Source of the DNA: Noviherbaspirillum autotrophicum
GTDB lineage: Bacteria > Pseudomonadota > Gammaproteobacteria > Burkholderiales > Burkholderiaceae_D
Direction of reading: 5' to 3'
Assembly: GCF_000818395.1 (NCBI RefSeq)
Contig: NZ_JWJG01000028.1
Span: forward strand, 1,738,222-1,802,221
DNA: 64,000 nucleotides
Shown here: piece after piece, positions 41,791-50,896 of the stretch
How positions within the stretch are numbered: position 1 is the first letter of the stretch
Layout: every line of letters begins with the position of its first letter
Notes under the pieces: model-generated
The model's input: the letters and a program-made list of their open reading frames with translations, nothing else
What the model was told of the DNA's origin: nothing
The model's database searches: none
Position numbers and translations under genes: made by a program

Positions 41791-41821
41791 TCGGCCAGCC
41801 ACCACATTCAAGGAGAATGCT

Positions 41822-42094
41822 ATGTCTACCCTCATGATTCACGATCTTCCCGGCAGCAAGGAAATGGACCGCAAGGCAATGTCATCGGTGCGCGGCGGCT
41901 ATGCAGGAAATTCCTGGCTGGCTGGCCTGGGCCCGGTTGCCAACGTCAATGTCGGCGTGAACCAGAACATCACGCAGTTGCAAAATATCGAAGTCAATGC
42001 GCTCAACAACGTCGGCGTGATCGGCGCCGGCTTCGTCGCCCCTCGCTTCGACATCAGCCCGACACAGTTTGCCAACGCAAGCGCATTGCTCTGA
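41822..42094 (+). CDS. Double-glycine-leader small protein B
   Basis: 90 aa. ATG 41822 with SD AAGGAG (6 bases). The leader is also 26 residues (STLMIHDLPGS, then EMDRKAMSSVRGG), with the same DL, D-R, AM, VRGG positions as protein A. The 64-residue core lacks Cys and has a quasi-repeat of Asn, Val and Gln (VANVNVGVNQNITQLQNIEV), then NALNNVGVIGAGF, unlike the core of A. The equal leader length and different cores argue for a conserved export signal. A terminator follows at 42115-42140. No exporter is found in the window. Confidence 0.7.
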   Translation: MSTLMIHDLPGSKEMDRKAMSSVRGGYAGNSWLAGLGPVANVNVGVNQNITQLQNIEVNALNNVGVIGAGFVAPRFDISPTQFANASALL

Positions 42095-42114
42095 GCGGTT
42101 GCCGCAGCACGAAA

Positions 42115-42140
42115 AAAAGACCTGCCGCGGCAGGTCTTTT
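42115..42140. terminator. Bidirectional terminator after the leader-peptide genes
   Basis: AAAAGACCTGCCG and CGGCAGGTCTTTT form a perfect 26-bp palindrome with T-runs on both strands. It lies 20 bases after protein B's stop and may also terminate leftward transcripts. Confidence 0.85.
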
Positions 42141-42462
42141 CAATTTCCAGCGCCCCGCGGCAGCGATGCCCGGGGGTGTTTCTCGTTACGCCAGTGCGCC
42201 AACGCAGCAATCAGAAGCCGAAGGAGCTTGCCAATAACACAGCGATGGCCGATACCGCCACGGCAGCGGCGGTGGCACGAAACATAATGTTAGTCAGGTC
42301 ACGAAACATGATCAAGTAAAAAGAGGAGACGGCCGCTACAAGATAGCACCGAATTTCCGAGGCTAAACATTGAAATAAGGGGCTTTTACAATCTGTTTCA
42401 TGTGCGTGTATATCGGCTGCAACAGTGGTGCCATGCGTCGTCTTGCACAAAGCATAAATTCG
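42141..42462. other. Region between the terminator and the amidase gene
   Basis: 322 bases. A possible 32-aa single-helix mini-protein on the minus strand (start near 42309, FRDLTNIMFRATAAAVAVS, then AIAVLLASSFGF) has no SD, and I leave it unannotated. The amidase gene ends at 42463. No repeat or RNA is seen. Confidence 0.4.
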
Positions 42463-43890
42463 CTAGCGGTCATGCATGCCGCAGCGCACATAACCGCGAA
42501 AACGCTGTTCAAGCTTGCGGCCGAAATGGAACAGCGCCTGTTCGTTGCCGACGGAAGCGACCAGTTGCACCGCCACCGGCATGCCGTGCTCATCGGTCCC
42601 GACAGGCACCACCAGCACCGGCAAGCCGTACACGTTGGCCAGCGCGACATAGGGCATGACGCGCAAGAAAGTGCGGCGCACCGAAAATATTTCGCCGTAC
42701 ACCCCGCCGTGCGGCAAGGCGGCGCTGTGATAGACCGGCAGCACCAGCACCCGGTTGTCCAGATAACGCGCCATGGCGGCGTCGGCTTGCTTGAGTTGCT
42801 GCAGCAAGCTGGCCCACTTGCGGCGCGACGGCCGGAACAGCGAAGAACCGATCAGCGCCCAGGTCAGGTAGCGGTGATACGACGAGCTGTGCCGCGTCAC
42901 TTCCTTCAGGTATTCGGTCCAGATGCGCGGCGCCTGTCCGTTGAATGCAAGGCGGGCGATGCCGGCGCCGCCATCGACCGACATGACCAGTTGCCACCAT
43001 GATGCGACCTGGTCGAAATACGGCGGAAAATCCTGCGCGACTCGCCCCTGCCCCGCGAGGAAATCCCGCACGTTATCCAGCAGCTGCTGTGTGGCTGCGT
43101 CCAGCGGGTAGCGCGGATGGGCCGGCGGCACGACTACGTCGAAGGCTGCCGCATCGACTGGCTGCGGGAGGCAGTCGGCAACGATCGCGTTGATCAGCTC
43201 GGCGTCGTCGACCGATTTCGCGATCGCGCCGATGCCCAGCATGCGTTCCTGCCATGGCTCTTCGGTAAACGGGAAATGCCCCTGCTGCGGCACTTGCCGG
43301 TCGCCGCTGCGAAAGCCGATCACGCCGTTGAAATGCGCCGGAAAGCGGATCGACCCGCCGATGTCCGAACCGAGCCCGACGGCTGCGCCGCCGATGGCGA
43401 TCAGGGCCGCTTCGCCGCCGCTCGACCCGCCCGTGGTGCGCGCAGTGTCCCATGGATTATTGCTGCGCCCGTACAGCTTGTTGTCGGTTTCCTGGCAAAA
43501 GCACAGTGTCGGCGTATTGCTCTTGCCGAGGATGATGGCGCCTTCGCGCCGCAGCCTGGCGACCGCTTCCGCGTCGCCGCCGGCGCGATGGTCGCGCCGG
43601 TGCAGCAGCCCGCCCGTGGTTTTCATCCCCGCCACGTCGAACGCTTCCTTCATCGAGATCGGCACCCCGAACAGGCGCCCCGCCGCACGGCCTTGGGCGC
43701 GCAGCGCATCGGCTTGCCGCGCTTCCTCGCGCGCGGCCTCGAAGCGCTCTTCCACCAGGCAGTTCAGCGCGCGGTTCGCGTGCTGCAAATGGCCAATGTA
43801 GGCGTTGACCGCGTCGGTCGAGGAAATGTCGCCGGCCTTGATCTTCGCGGCCAGCGTGGTTGCGTCCATGTCGAGAATGGCACGATGCAT
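42463..43890 (-). CDS. Amidase (amidase-signature family)
   Basis: 475 aa. Ser-Ser-Lys amidase: the catalytic Lys is in GVPISMKEAFDVAG, the middle Ser in TGGSSGGEAALIA, and the nucleophile Ser in SDIGGSIRFPAHFNG. The typical GIGAIAKSVDDAELI segment follows. It hydrolyses carboxamides (possible substrates: nitrile-derived amides or amino-acid amides), and no nitrile hydratase is near. The organisation amidase then OCD-like gene on the same strand suggests a small-molecule catabolic cluster. The start ATG 43890 is the first in-frame one. Confidence 0.9.
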   Translation of the reverse strand: MHRAILDMDATTLAAKIKAGDISSTDAVNAYIGHLQHANRALNCLVEERFEAAREEARQADALRAQGRAAGRLFGVPISMKEAFDVAGMKTTGGLLHRRDHRAGGDAEAVARLRREGAIILGKSNTPTLCFCQETDNKLYGRSNNPWDTARTTGGSSGGEAALIAIGGAAVGLGSDIGGSIRFPAHFNGVIGFRSGDRQVPQQGHFPFTEEPWQERMLGIGAIAKSVDDAELINAIVADCLPQPVDAAAFDVVVPPAHPRYPLDAATQQLLDNVRDFLAGQGRVAQDFPPYFDQVASWWQLVMSVDGGAGIARLAFNGQAPRIWTEYLKEVTRHSSSYHRYLTWALIGSSLFRPSRRKWASLLQQLKQADAAMARYLDNRVLVLPVYHSAALPHGGVYGEIFSVRRTFLRVMPYVALANVYGLPVLVVPVGTDEHGMPVAVQLVASVGNEQALFHFGRKLEQRFRGYVRCGMHDR

Positions 43891-43993
43891 GTTGTCGTCT
43901 CCTGCAAGTTTATTGGTTGTGTTTGTATTGCCAACATAACACTTTTACAGGTCGACATGCATCGATGAATAGCAAGGACAGGTTGCGGGAAGC

Positions 43994-44914
43994 TCAGGCG
44001 AGGGCTTGCACCGCCACGCGCGCAGCAGCCAGGTCCCATGCCGCCTGCCCCACCGTCTTGAACACCGGGACCGGCGACGCACGCCCGAGCTGCCCCGCCA
44101 GTGCACAGGCGATATCGCGCACGCCGCTCCAGTCGACATGTGCCTGAATCAGGTCGCCCGCTTCATGCCTGGCGCCGGCCAGGTCGTCGACCACGATTTG
44201 CCGCGCATGCAGCAATGCCGGCGGAAACTCGACCATGTCGGGCTTGAAGGCGCCGACCCCGATGGCCAGCGTGTGCGCTGCGATCGCCGCCGGAATCACT
44301 GGCGTCTTCGAGGTGGTCAGCGCAATCACGAGGTCGGTTTCGGGTATGTCGCGCTGCAGCGCGTCGGCCGCCAGCGGCCGGACCGCTAGCTGCGGATGGC
44401 GCTCCTGCAAGCGCTTGCAAAATGCATCGACGCCTGCCGCATTGCGCGCCGAAATCCAGAACTGCGCGATGCCGAAATGCTCGACCAGCGCGTCGGCATG
44501 TGCGGCGGCCTGCGCGCCGGTGCCGATGAGGAGCGCGGACTGCGGCTTTTTCGGCGCCAGCGTTTCGATGCCGAGCAGCGTCATGGCAGCGGTGCGGCGC
44601 GCCGTGACGGTCGGCCCGTCGAGGATGGCCAGCCGGCGCCCGGTAGCCGTGTTGAAGACAATCACTTCCCCCTGAATCGCGGGCAGGCCGTGCGCCGCAT
44701 TGTTCGCATGCACAGTGATCTGCTTGGTGACGCTGATGTCGGCGCCGATGGCGGGCATGCCGAGCAAGACGCTGGCGGCGTCGATGGTCACCACCTGCCG
44801 TTCGGGCGCACGGATGGCACCGTCGGCCAGCTCGCGTGCGGCCCGCGCCAGGGCCGGAACCAGCTTGGAAAATGGCAGGGCCGCCGCCGTCCTGGCCTGA
44901 TCGAGAATCTGCAT
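43994..44914 (-). CDS. Ornithine cyclodeaminase/mu-crystallin family reductase
   Basis: 306 aa. NAD(P)-binding Rossmann fold in the centre (SALLIGTGAQAAAHADAL), with an N-terminal OCD substrate domain (GADISVTKQITVHANN, then RRLAILDGPTVTARRTAAM). This arrangement fits the family whose members deaminate ornithine to proline or reduce 1-pyrroline-2-carboxylate; I think a ketimine/pyrroline reductase is likelier because the catalytic Asp of OCD sits differently. It lies 103 bases upstream of the amidase gene and 23 bases downstream of creA, all leftward. Confidence 0.85.
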   Translation of the reverse strand: MQILDQARTAAALPFSKLVPALARAARELADGAIRAPERQVVTIDAASVLLGMPAIGADISVTKQITVHANNAAHGLPAIQGEVIVFNTATGRRLAILDGPTVTARRTAAMTLLGIETLAPKKPQSALLIGTGAQAAAHADALVEHFGIAQFWISARNAAGVDAFCKRLQERHPQLAVRPLAADALQRDIPETDLVIALTTSKTPVIPAAIAAHTLAIGVGAFKPDMVEFPPALLHARQIVVDDLAGARHEAGDLIQAHVDWSGVRDIACALAGQLGRASPVPVFKTVGQAAWDLAAARVAVQALA

Positions 44915-44937
44915 GGAATGTTTCCCTGGCTGAGTTG

Positions 44938-45411
44938 CTATTTGACCGGAATGCGCAGGCCGACCGGGACGGGCACGGCCGTCACGCTGTTCTTGGGACT
45001 GCCCTCGATGACCCGGTCCGAGTACACCAGATAGACGAGCGCATTGCGCTTGCTGTCGACCATGCGCACCACCTGCACATGCTTGAAGAGCAGGGATGCG
45101 CGCTCGGAGAAGACTTCTTCCTGCTTCGGGATTGGGCCATTGAAGCGGATTTCACCTACTTGCCGGCAGGCGACAGAGGAATCGGACTTGTCCTCGGCAA
45201 CACCGAACGCGCCCTTGATCCCGCCGGTTTTCGCGCGCGACAGGTAGCAGGCCACGCCACCAACCTTCGGGTCGTCAAACGCCTCGACCACGATCTTGTG
45301 ATTCGGCCCGATGAACTTGAATACCGTGCTGACGTCCCCGATCTCTTCGGAAAACGCGGCATGCGATGCAACAAGGAGAATCGAGGCGACAGCCCATGTT
45401 TTTGGCAACAT
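44938..45411 (-). CDS. creA: CreA family periplasmic protein
   Basis: 157 aa. Signal peptide ([14 protein letters not shown]), then the CreA core: [37 protein letters not shown], then VACRQVGEI and [37 protein letters not shown]. CreA is a conserved periplasmic protein of unknown role. Two Cys (GVACYLS and SVACRQ) may form a disulphide. It is the first gene of the leftward group with the OCD-like and amidase genes. Confidence 0.93.
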   Translation of the reverse strand: MLPKTWAVASILLVASHAAFSEEIGDVSTVFKFIGPNHKIVVEAFDDPKVGGVACYLSRAKTGGIKGAFGVAEDKSDSSVACRQVGEIRFNGPIPKQEEVFSERASLLFKHVQVVRMVDSKRNALVYLVYSDRVIEGSPKNSVTAVPVPVGLRIPVK

Positions 45412-45715
45412 CGGTTTCCTTTCATGGAGTTTCTTTCAGCGCCGCATGTTCCATGCGCTGAAGTCAAAAGGAATACTGTAGCACCGTTAAGACTGGCCCG
45501 ATTTAATGCCTTGACACGTGCACGCAGCACTTCACTGGCGCCGCCGGTCCGCGAAGCGTCAAGAATAAGAATGTCACTCAACCAAAGGTCATGTTGCATC
45601 GATCGATGCGAGGGCACGACACGCCCTGACGCACTTGCGCCATAATCTCGGGCCCCGAGTCCCAGTGCCGGCACCTCGACCGAATCGCCCCTCATTGCGC
45701 CTGTAATACCCACTT
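45412..45715. other. Divergent intergenic region, creA / hypothetical
   Basis: 304 bases between creA (leftward) and a hypothetical gene (rightward). It includes a short palindrome ATCGATCGAT-like segment near 45598. No RNA, promoter pair or gene that I can support. An open frame leftward through this region is a by-product of high GC. Confidence 0.4.
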
Positions 45716-46153
45716 ATGATTCTTTCGCCAGACCAAAAGCACGCCCTTCTCCAAGGCGTGGACCTCTCCAATGCCGTGCAGGTATTCGACGCCGTCGCCG
45801 CCGCGCTCGCCCAAGCCGCCGGATCGGCGCCGCAGCCGGCAGCCTGGGCGCGCCCGGACGAGCTCGACCGCTTGTCGGAACCCGGCGTCAATGGTCGCAG
45901 CTGCTATCTCAGCCGCGCCCAACGGGAACGCTGTACGGTCCCGCTGTATCCCGCCGCGCCGGATAACCTCGGCCCGGCCAGGGAACTGGTGCTCGCCGCC
46001 GTGCGCCATGCACTGGCGCGCACGCGCGAGGCGGCCAGCCAGCTGGAAGACTTGCAATTTCGTAGCGGTATGGAAGCCGCATGCGAAGAAATCGAAGCGG
46101 CCCTGGCACTCTCTTCCGCTGCGGACGGCGCACCGCAGGATCGAATGAGCTGA
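45716..46153 (+). CDS. Hypothetical protein (145 aa)
   Basis: Family not recognised. The protein is soluble and mostly helical: NAVQVFDAVAAALAQAAG, then LGPARELVLAAVRHALAR, and a helix ASQLEDLQFRSGMEAACEE. Two Cys at about 63 and 73 lie around SCYLSRAQRERC. The SD is weak. It is followed after 17 bases by the palindrome of the dctA promoter region, so it is probably the last gene before the dicarboxylate cluster and unrelated to it. Confidence 0.55.
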   Translation: MILSPDQKHALLQGVDLSNAVQVFDAVAAALAQAAGSAPQPAAWARPDELDRLSEPGVNGRSCYLSRAQRERCTVPLYPAAPDNLGPARELVLAAVRHALARTREAASQLEDLQFRSGMEAACEEIEAALALSSAADGAPQDRMS

Positions 46154-46170
46154 CCGCGCACCGCCTCCGC

Positions 46171-46186
46171 GTTCGGATATCCGAAC
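46171..46186. promoter_or_regulatory. DctD-type upstream activator site for dctA
   Basis: A perfect 16-bp palindrome, GTTCGGATATCCGAAC, lying 105 bases upstream of the sigma-54 -24 element. It follows the form of the published DctD site of Rhizobium (a GTGCGGAA-N3-CCGCAC type dyad). The same dyad with two base changes occurs at 48989-49004 before dctB, which supports its role as a DctD operator. Confidence 0.65.
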
Positions 46187-46290
46187 GCCCTCGCCTCCAT
46201 TCATCCGGAAATTCGTCGCCCGCTCGCCGGGCGCACAATTTTTTTCCTTTTAAATCAGGGAATTGAATTTTCCTGCCCGGCCCTGCGGCA

Positions 46291-46306
46291 TGGCATGAAG
46301 CCTGCT
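46291..46306 (+). promoter_or_regulatory. Sigma-54 (RpoN) promoter of dctA
   Basis: TGGCATGAAGCCTGCT has GG and GC at the required -24/-12 spacing and fits the consensus TGGCACG-R-N3-TTGCW at all but two positions. Transcription should start near 46317, giving a 5' leader of about 94 bases before ATG 46411. An AAA+ activator bound at 46171-46186 would be well placed. Confidence 0.6.
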
Positions 46307-46410
46307 CAATAGCAAGGTCACTGCTTGCGCTGCATGACAGCCGCGCAAGCCGGCACATCATTTCAATTTGATCATTACAACGCCCCGGAGGCGGGCAAAG
46401 GATATTTCGG

Positions 46411-47733
46411 ATGAAAAGGAACAAACTTACAACATGGATCGGCGTGGCTCTGGTCGCCGGCATCATCGTCGGTTACCTGTGCAACACGCTTGCGCCGAAT
46501 GCCGCGATTGCCAAGGAAATCGCCGGTTATTTCTCCATCTTCACCGATATCTTCCTGCGCCTGATCAAGATGATCATCGCCCCGCTGGTCCTGGGCACGC
46601 TGGTGGCGGGCCTGGCCGGCATGGGCGACGCCAAGGCCGTCGGCCGCCTCGGCGCCAAGGCGCTGGGATGGTTCATCGGCGCGTCGCTGTGCTCGCTGAT
46701 GATCGGCCTGGTGGTTGCCAACGTCGTGCGCCCCGGCGACTCAGTCGGCGTGCCCCTGCCTGACGTCGGCACCGCCACCAACCTGAAGACCTCGGCGCTG
46801 AACCTGAAGGATTTCATCACGCACGTCTTCCCGAAAAGTATTTTCGAGTCGATGGCGAACAATGAAATCCTGCAGATTCTCATCTTCGCGCTGTTCTTCG
46901 GTGTCGCGCTCGGCAAGCTGCACAATGGCACCAATGCCCCCAACAGCACCGCCAACAGCCTGCTGAAATCGACCGAAGACCTGGTGCACGTGATGCTGCA
47001 GGTAACCGACTACGTGATGCGCTTCGCGCCGGTCGGCGTGTTCGCCGCCGTGGCGGCGGTCATCACGACCCAGGGCCTGGGCATCCTGCTCGTCTACGGC
47101 AAGTACATGGCGACCTTCTTCTTCGCGCTGGCAACGCTGTGGGCCGTGCTTATCACCGCCGGCTTCTGCGTGCTGGGCAAGGACATCTTCCGCCTCATCA
47201 AGCTGATTCGCGGCCCGATGCTGCTCGGCTTTTCCACCGCCTCCAGCGAATCGGCCTATCCGAAGCTGATGGAGCAGCTGGAAAAATTCGGCATCAAGGA
47301 CCGCGTCACCGGCTTCATCCTGCCGCTCGGCTATTCCTTCAACCTGGACGGCTCAATGATGTACACCGGCTTTGCCGCGCTGTTCATCGCCCAGGCCTAC
47401 AACATTCCGCTCACGCTCGGCCAGCAGATCACCATGCTGCTGGTGCTGATGGTGTCTTCCAAGGGCATCGCCGGCGTGCCGCGCGCCTCGCTCGTGGTGG
47501 TAGCCGCGGTGCTGCCGATGTTCAACCTGCCGGAAGCCGGCCTCTTGCTGGTGATGGGCGTCGACCACTTCCTCGACATGGGCCGCACCGTCACCAACGT
47601 GCTGGGCAACGCGATTGCCACCGCCGTGGTCGCCAAGTGGGAAAACGCCATCACGCCGGTCAGCCCGGAACTGGCGGAATCCGACGAGGTGCTGCCGCTG
47701 CCGCAGGACGTGTCGCTCCCCAAGGCGGCCTGA
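46411..47733 (+). CDS. dctA: Dicarboxylate/amino acid:cation symporter (DctA-like)
   Basis: 440 aa. Member of the DAACS family: eight transmembrane helices and two re-entrant loops, including the Ser-rich loop GFSTASSESAYPKLM and the NMDGT-like segment SFNLDGSMMYTGFAALF, and the final MGVDHFLDMGRTVTNVLGNAIAT (with the Asp/Asn transport residues). It imports C4-dicarboxylates (succinate, fumarate, malate) or glutamate/aspartate with Na+ or H+. Preceded by a sigma-54 promoter and a DctD-type dyad, and followed in the same direction by the dctBD pair, which favours C4-dicarboxylates. Confidence 0.92.
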   Translation: MKRNKLTTWIGVALVAGIIVGYLCNTLAPNAAIAKEIAGYFSIFTDIFLRLIKMIIAPLVLGTLVAGLAGMGDAKAVGRLGAKALGWFIGASLCSLMIGLVVANVVRPGDSVGVPLPDVGTATNLKTSALNLKDFITHVFPKSIFESMANNEILQILIFALFFGVALGKLHNGTNAPNSTANSLLKSTEDLVHVMLQVTDYVMRFAPVGVFAAVAAVITTQGLGILLVYGKYMATFFFALATLWAVLITAGFCVLGKDIFRLIKLIRGPMLLGFSTASSESAYPKLMEQLEKFGIKDRVTGFILPLGYSFNLDGSMMYTGFAALFIAQAYNIPLTLGQQITMLLVLMVSSKGIAGVPRASLVVVAAVLPMFNLPEAGLLLVMGVDHFLDMGRTVTNVLGNAIATAVVAKWENAITPVSPELAESDEVLPLPQDVSLPKAA

Positions 47734-47756
47734 TTTAGCGCATGCAAAGCACCGCC

Positions 47757-48107
47757 ATGTCGTCCCTCCTGTTGAAATGCCTGCTGGGCGCCTTGGCGGT
47801 GCTCCTGATCGCGCTGTTATCGAGAAGTAAAAACTACTACATCGCCGGCCTGGTGCCGCTGTTTCCGACCTTCGCCCTGATCGCGCATGCCATCGTCGGC
47901 GGCGAACGCGGCGCCGCCGAGCTGCGTACCACGGCGCTGTTCGGCCTGTGCGCGCTGCTGCCGTATGCCGTCTATCTGCTGGCGGTGTTCTGGCTCAGCG
48001 TGCGGCTGTCGCTTGCTGCCACCTTGGCAAGCGCCACGATGGCGTGGACGGTCGCAGCCGGCATACTCTTGCTGCTGTGGAGCCGATTCGTTCCTGCAGG
48101 GAACTAA
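47757..48107 (+). CDS. glpM: GlpM family membrane protein
   Basis: 116 aa. Four-helix membrane protein closely matching E. coli GlpM: LLKCLLGALAVLLIALLSRSKNYYIAGLVPLFPTFALIAH, then helices to the end. GlpM was named from an effect on alginate and glycerol metabolism in Pseudomonas, but the biochemical role is unclear. ATG 47757 matches the E. coli start; an ATG five codons earlier is in frame. It lies 23 bases after dctA, so probably cotranscribed. Confidence 0.88.
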   Translation: MSSLLLKCLLGALAVLLIALLSRSKNYYIAGLVPLFPTFALIAHAIVGGERGAAELRTTALFGLCALLPYAVYLLAVFWLSVRLSLAATLASATMAWTVAAGILLLLWSRFVPAGN

Positions 48108-48186
48108 ACTACCGGTTACCATCTCTGCTCCGCTTATTCTTCCGCTTATTCCCGGCCCGCCGTGCCGGGTGCATTGACGATCTCCT

Positions 48187-48948
48187 ATGGAATTCAATTG
48201 GTTTATCCTGGCTCCCGCAGCCTTCTTCGCCGGCATGGTCGATGCCGTCGTCGGCGGTGGCGGCCTGATCCAGATTCCGGTGCTGCTGTCGCAGTTTCCG
48301 CAGTCGCCGATCCCTTCCCTGTTCGGCACCAACAAGGTGTCGAGCATTGCCGGCACCGGCTCGGCGCTGTGGCGCTTTGCCCGCACCGTGTCGATTCCCT
48401 GGGCCGTGGTGCTGCCGGCCACGTTTGCCGCGCTGGTCGGCGCCTGGCTGGGCGCGGCAGTGGTGGCCTGGCTGCCACGCGAGGCGATGCGCCCGCTGGT
48501 GCTGGTGATGATGCTGGCGGTAGCCGTCTACACGTTTCGCCGCAAGGACCTGGGCCACACCTCCACGCGCGAGCTGGTGCCGGCCGACCGCTGGCGCGGC
48601 ATCGCGCTGGGGCTTGCGATCGGCTTCTACGACGGCTTTTTCGGGCCCGGCACCGGCAGCTTCCTGATCTTCGCATTCGTGCGCCTGTTCGGCATGGACT
48701 TCCTGCGCGCGTCGGCCAGCGCCAAGGTGATCAATGCCGCCACCAATGTCTCGGCCATTGCCTTTTTCGCCAGCCACGGCCCGCTGCTGTGGGCAGTGGG
48801 CCTGGTCATGGCAGCCTGCAACCTGATCGGTGCGCAGGTCGGCACCATCATTGCCTTGAAGCGCGGCGCCGGCTTCGTGCGCCAGGCCTTTTTGGTGGTG
48901 GTGGCGATCCTGATTGTCAAGATGCTATGGGACATGGTGCATCCGTGA
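48187..48948 (+). CDS. TSUP-family (TauE/SafE, YfcA-like) permease
   Basis: 253 aa with eight transmembrane helices in two homologous halves: AAFFAGMVDAVVGGGGLIQIPVLL (helix 1 with its Gly-rich re-entrant part), and its repeat in the second half, ALGLAIGFYDGFFGPGTGSFLIFAFV. TSUP proteins move sulfonates, sulfite or other organic anions, usually outward. The motif arrangement is that of YfcA. It lies between glpM and dctB, and its cargo is unknown; a link with C4-acid overflow is speculative. Confidence 0.9.
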   Translation: MEFNWFILAPAAFFAGMVDAVVGGGGLIQIPVLLSQFPQSPIPSLFGTNKVSSIAGTGSALWRFARTVSIPWAVVLPATFAALVGAWLGAAVVAWLPREAMRPLVLVMMLAVAVYTFRRKDLGHTSTRELVPADRWRGIALGLAIGFYDGFFGPGTGSFLIFAFVRLFGMDFLRASASAKVINAATNVSAIAFFASHGPLLWAVGLVMAACNLIGAQVGTIIALKRGAGFVRQAFLVVVAILIVKMLWDMVHP

Positions 48949-48988
48949 TTCGCCGCCTGCGGCCCGCGCCGCGCCGGCTCGCGGCATA

Positions 48989-49004
48989 ATTCGGAAATCC
49001 GAAC
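48989..49004. promoter_or_regulatory. Second DctD-type dyad, 14 bases before dctB
   Basis: ATTCGGAAATCCGAAC, two changes from the palindrome at 46171-46186, ends 13 bases upstream of the dctB start and has TTCGGAAATCCGAA arms. In this position it is too close to the start for an enhancer of dctB, so it may act as an autoregulatory operator for dctBD or as a remote site for another promoter. Confidence 0.55.
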
Positions 49005-49017
49005 GAATCCATTTTTG

Positions 49018-50896
49018 ATGCATCCCCGCTCCCATCTCCCCCAGCGCTCGCGGCTGGCCCTGCTGGTCCTGGGCTTTGCGGCACTGGTCGCGGCCGTCAG
49101 CCTGTTCGCCTTCCGCTACAGCCTGAACCTGGGCCTGGCCGAGCTGCAGGCCACCGGGCGCCACCGGCTCGACCTGTACGCCGCCAGCCTGGAGCGGGAA
49201 ATCGACAAGTACGCCTACTTTCCCACCACGCTGGGGCTGGAGCGCGACGTGCTGCAGCTGCTCGCCGCGCCCGGCGCGGACCAGGCCCGGGTCGAGCAGG
49301 TGAATCAGTACCTGGAGCAACTCAACGAGCGCGCCGGCAGCCTCTCCATCTACATCCTCGACCGCAACGGCAGGGTGGCCGCCACCAGCAACTGGCGCCG
49401 CGCCGACAGCTTCCTCGGCGAAGACCTGTCCTTCCGGCCGTACTTCCGGCAAGCGATCGATAATGGCAGCGGCCGCTTCTTCGGCATCGGCACCACGCGC
49501 GGCGAACCCGGCTACTACCTGTCTTCCGTGCTGACGGACAGTCGCGGCATGCTGGGCGTGGCCGTGGTCAAGGTGGGCCTGAAACAGCTGGAAAAATCCT
49601 GGACGACGGTCGAAGCGCCGGCGCTGGTATCTGACGAAAACGGCGTCATCATCCTGGCTTCGGTGCCAAGCTGGAAATTCACCACCCTGAAGCCGCTCGA
49701 CGAAGCCACACGCAGCGCCTTCGACCGCACCCAGCAATACAACCGGCGCGCACTCAATCCGCTGGGCGTCAAGGAACTGGCCGAACTGGAGCACGGCGCG
49801 CGCCTAGTGCGCCTGCCGAAGGCGGAACCGGAAATGGTGTCGATGTTCCCCGTGGCCGGCACCTTCGTCGCCCAGACCCAGCCGCTGCCCGGCACCCCGT
49901 GGAACATCACCGTCTTCTCGCCGCAGGAGCAGGTGCGCGCCATCGCATTCAACCGCGCGGCGGTCGCCGGCGCGGGCGCTGCCTTCCTGTTCATCCTGAC
50001 CCTGCTGCTAAACCAGCGGCGGCGCCACCTGAAAGACCGCCTGGCCGACCAGGCAGCACTGCAGCGGGCGCACGACGAACTCGAACGCAAGGTCGCCGAA
50101 CGCACCGCCGACCTGTCCTCGGCCAACACCCGCCTGCAGCAGGAAGTGACGGAACGCACCCAGGCCGAACGCACCCTGCGCTCGGCGCAGAACGAACTGG
50201 TCCAGGCCGGCAAGCTCGCCGTCATCGGCCAGCTCGCCGCCGGTGTCGCGCACGAGTTGAACCAGCCGCTGGCGGCATTGCGCACCCTGTCGGGCAACAC
50301 CAGCAAATTCCTCGCGCGCGGCAATCTCGCCACCGCCAGCAGCAACCTGGAACGCATCGGCGAACTGGTGGACCGCATGGGGCGCCTCACCTCGCAGCTG
50401 AAGTCCTTCGCCCGCAAATCGTCCGGCACGCCCCAGGCCGTGCCCGTGCGCCGCGCCGTGGAAAATTCCCTGTTCCTGCTGGAGCAGCGCTTCAAGCAGG
50501 CGCGCGCCGTGGCCTGCATCGACCTAGCCGACGAGGAACTGCAGGCGTGGTGCGACGCCAACCGGCTGGAACAGGTGCTGGTCAACCTGATCGGCAATGC
50601 GCTTGATGCAATGGAAGGCATCGCCGACCCGATGCTGAACATCGGCGCCGCCTGCGAAGACGGACGCATCCTGATCCAGGTGCGCGATCGCGGCCCGGGC
50701 CTGGACGAAGAAGTGCGCTCGCACCTGTTCGAACCGTTCTTCACCACCAAGGAAGCCGGCAGCGGCCTCGGGCTCGGCCTGGCCATCTCGGCCGGGATCG
50801 TGGCCGACTTCGGCGGCAGCCTAACCGGAGGCAATCACCCGCAAGGCGGCGCCGTCTTTACCCTGGAAATCCCCGCCGCCCCGGAGGGCAAGCAAC

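Noticed and set aside
42211-42309. 32-aa single-helix mini-protein on the minus strand
   Set aside because: One plausible transmembrane helix, but there is no Shine-Dalgarno and the context is a post-terminator spacer. I would not annotate it without expression data.
48153-48172. CCCGGC/GCCGGG inverted segment between glpM and the TSUP gene
   Set aside because: No T-run follows and the segment lies in GC-rich sequence where such repeats are frequent; not called as a terminator.
49515-50834. 439-codon minus-strand frame over dctB
   Set aside because: Antisense shadow of the histidine kinase gene; Ser/Arg/Cys-rich product without any fold-like pattern.
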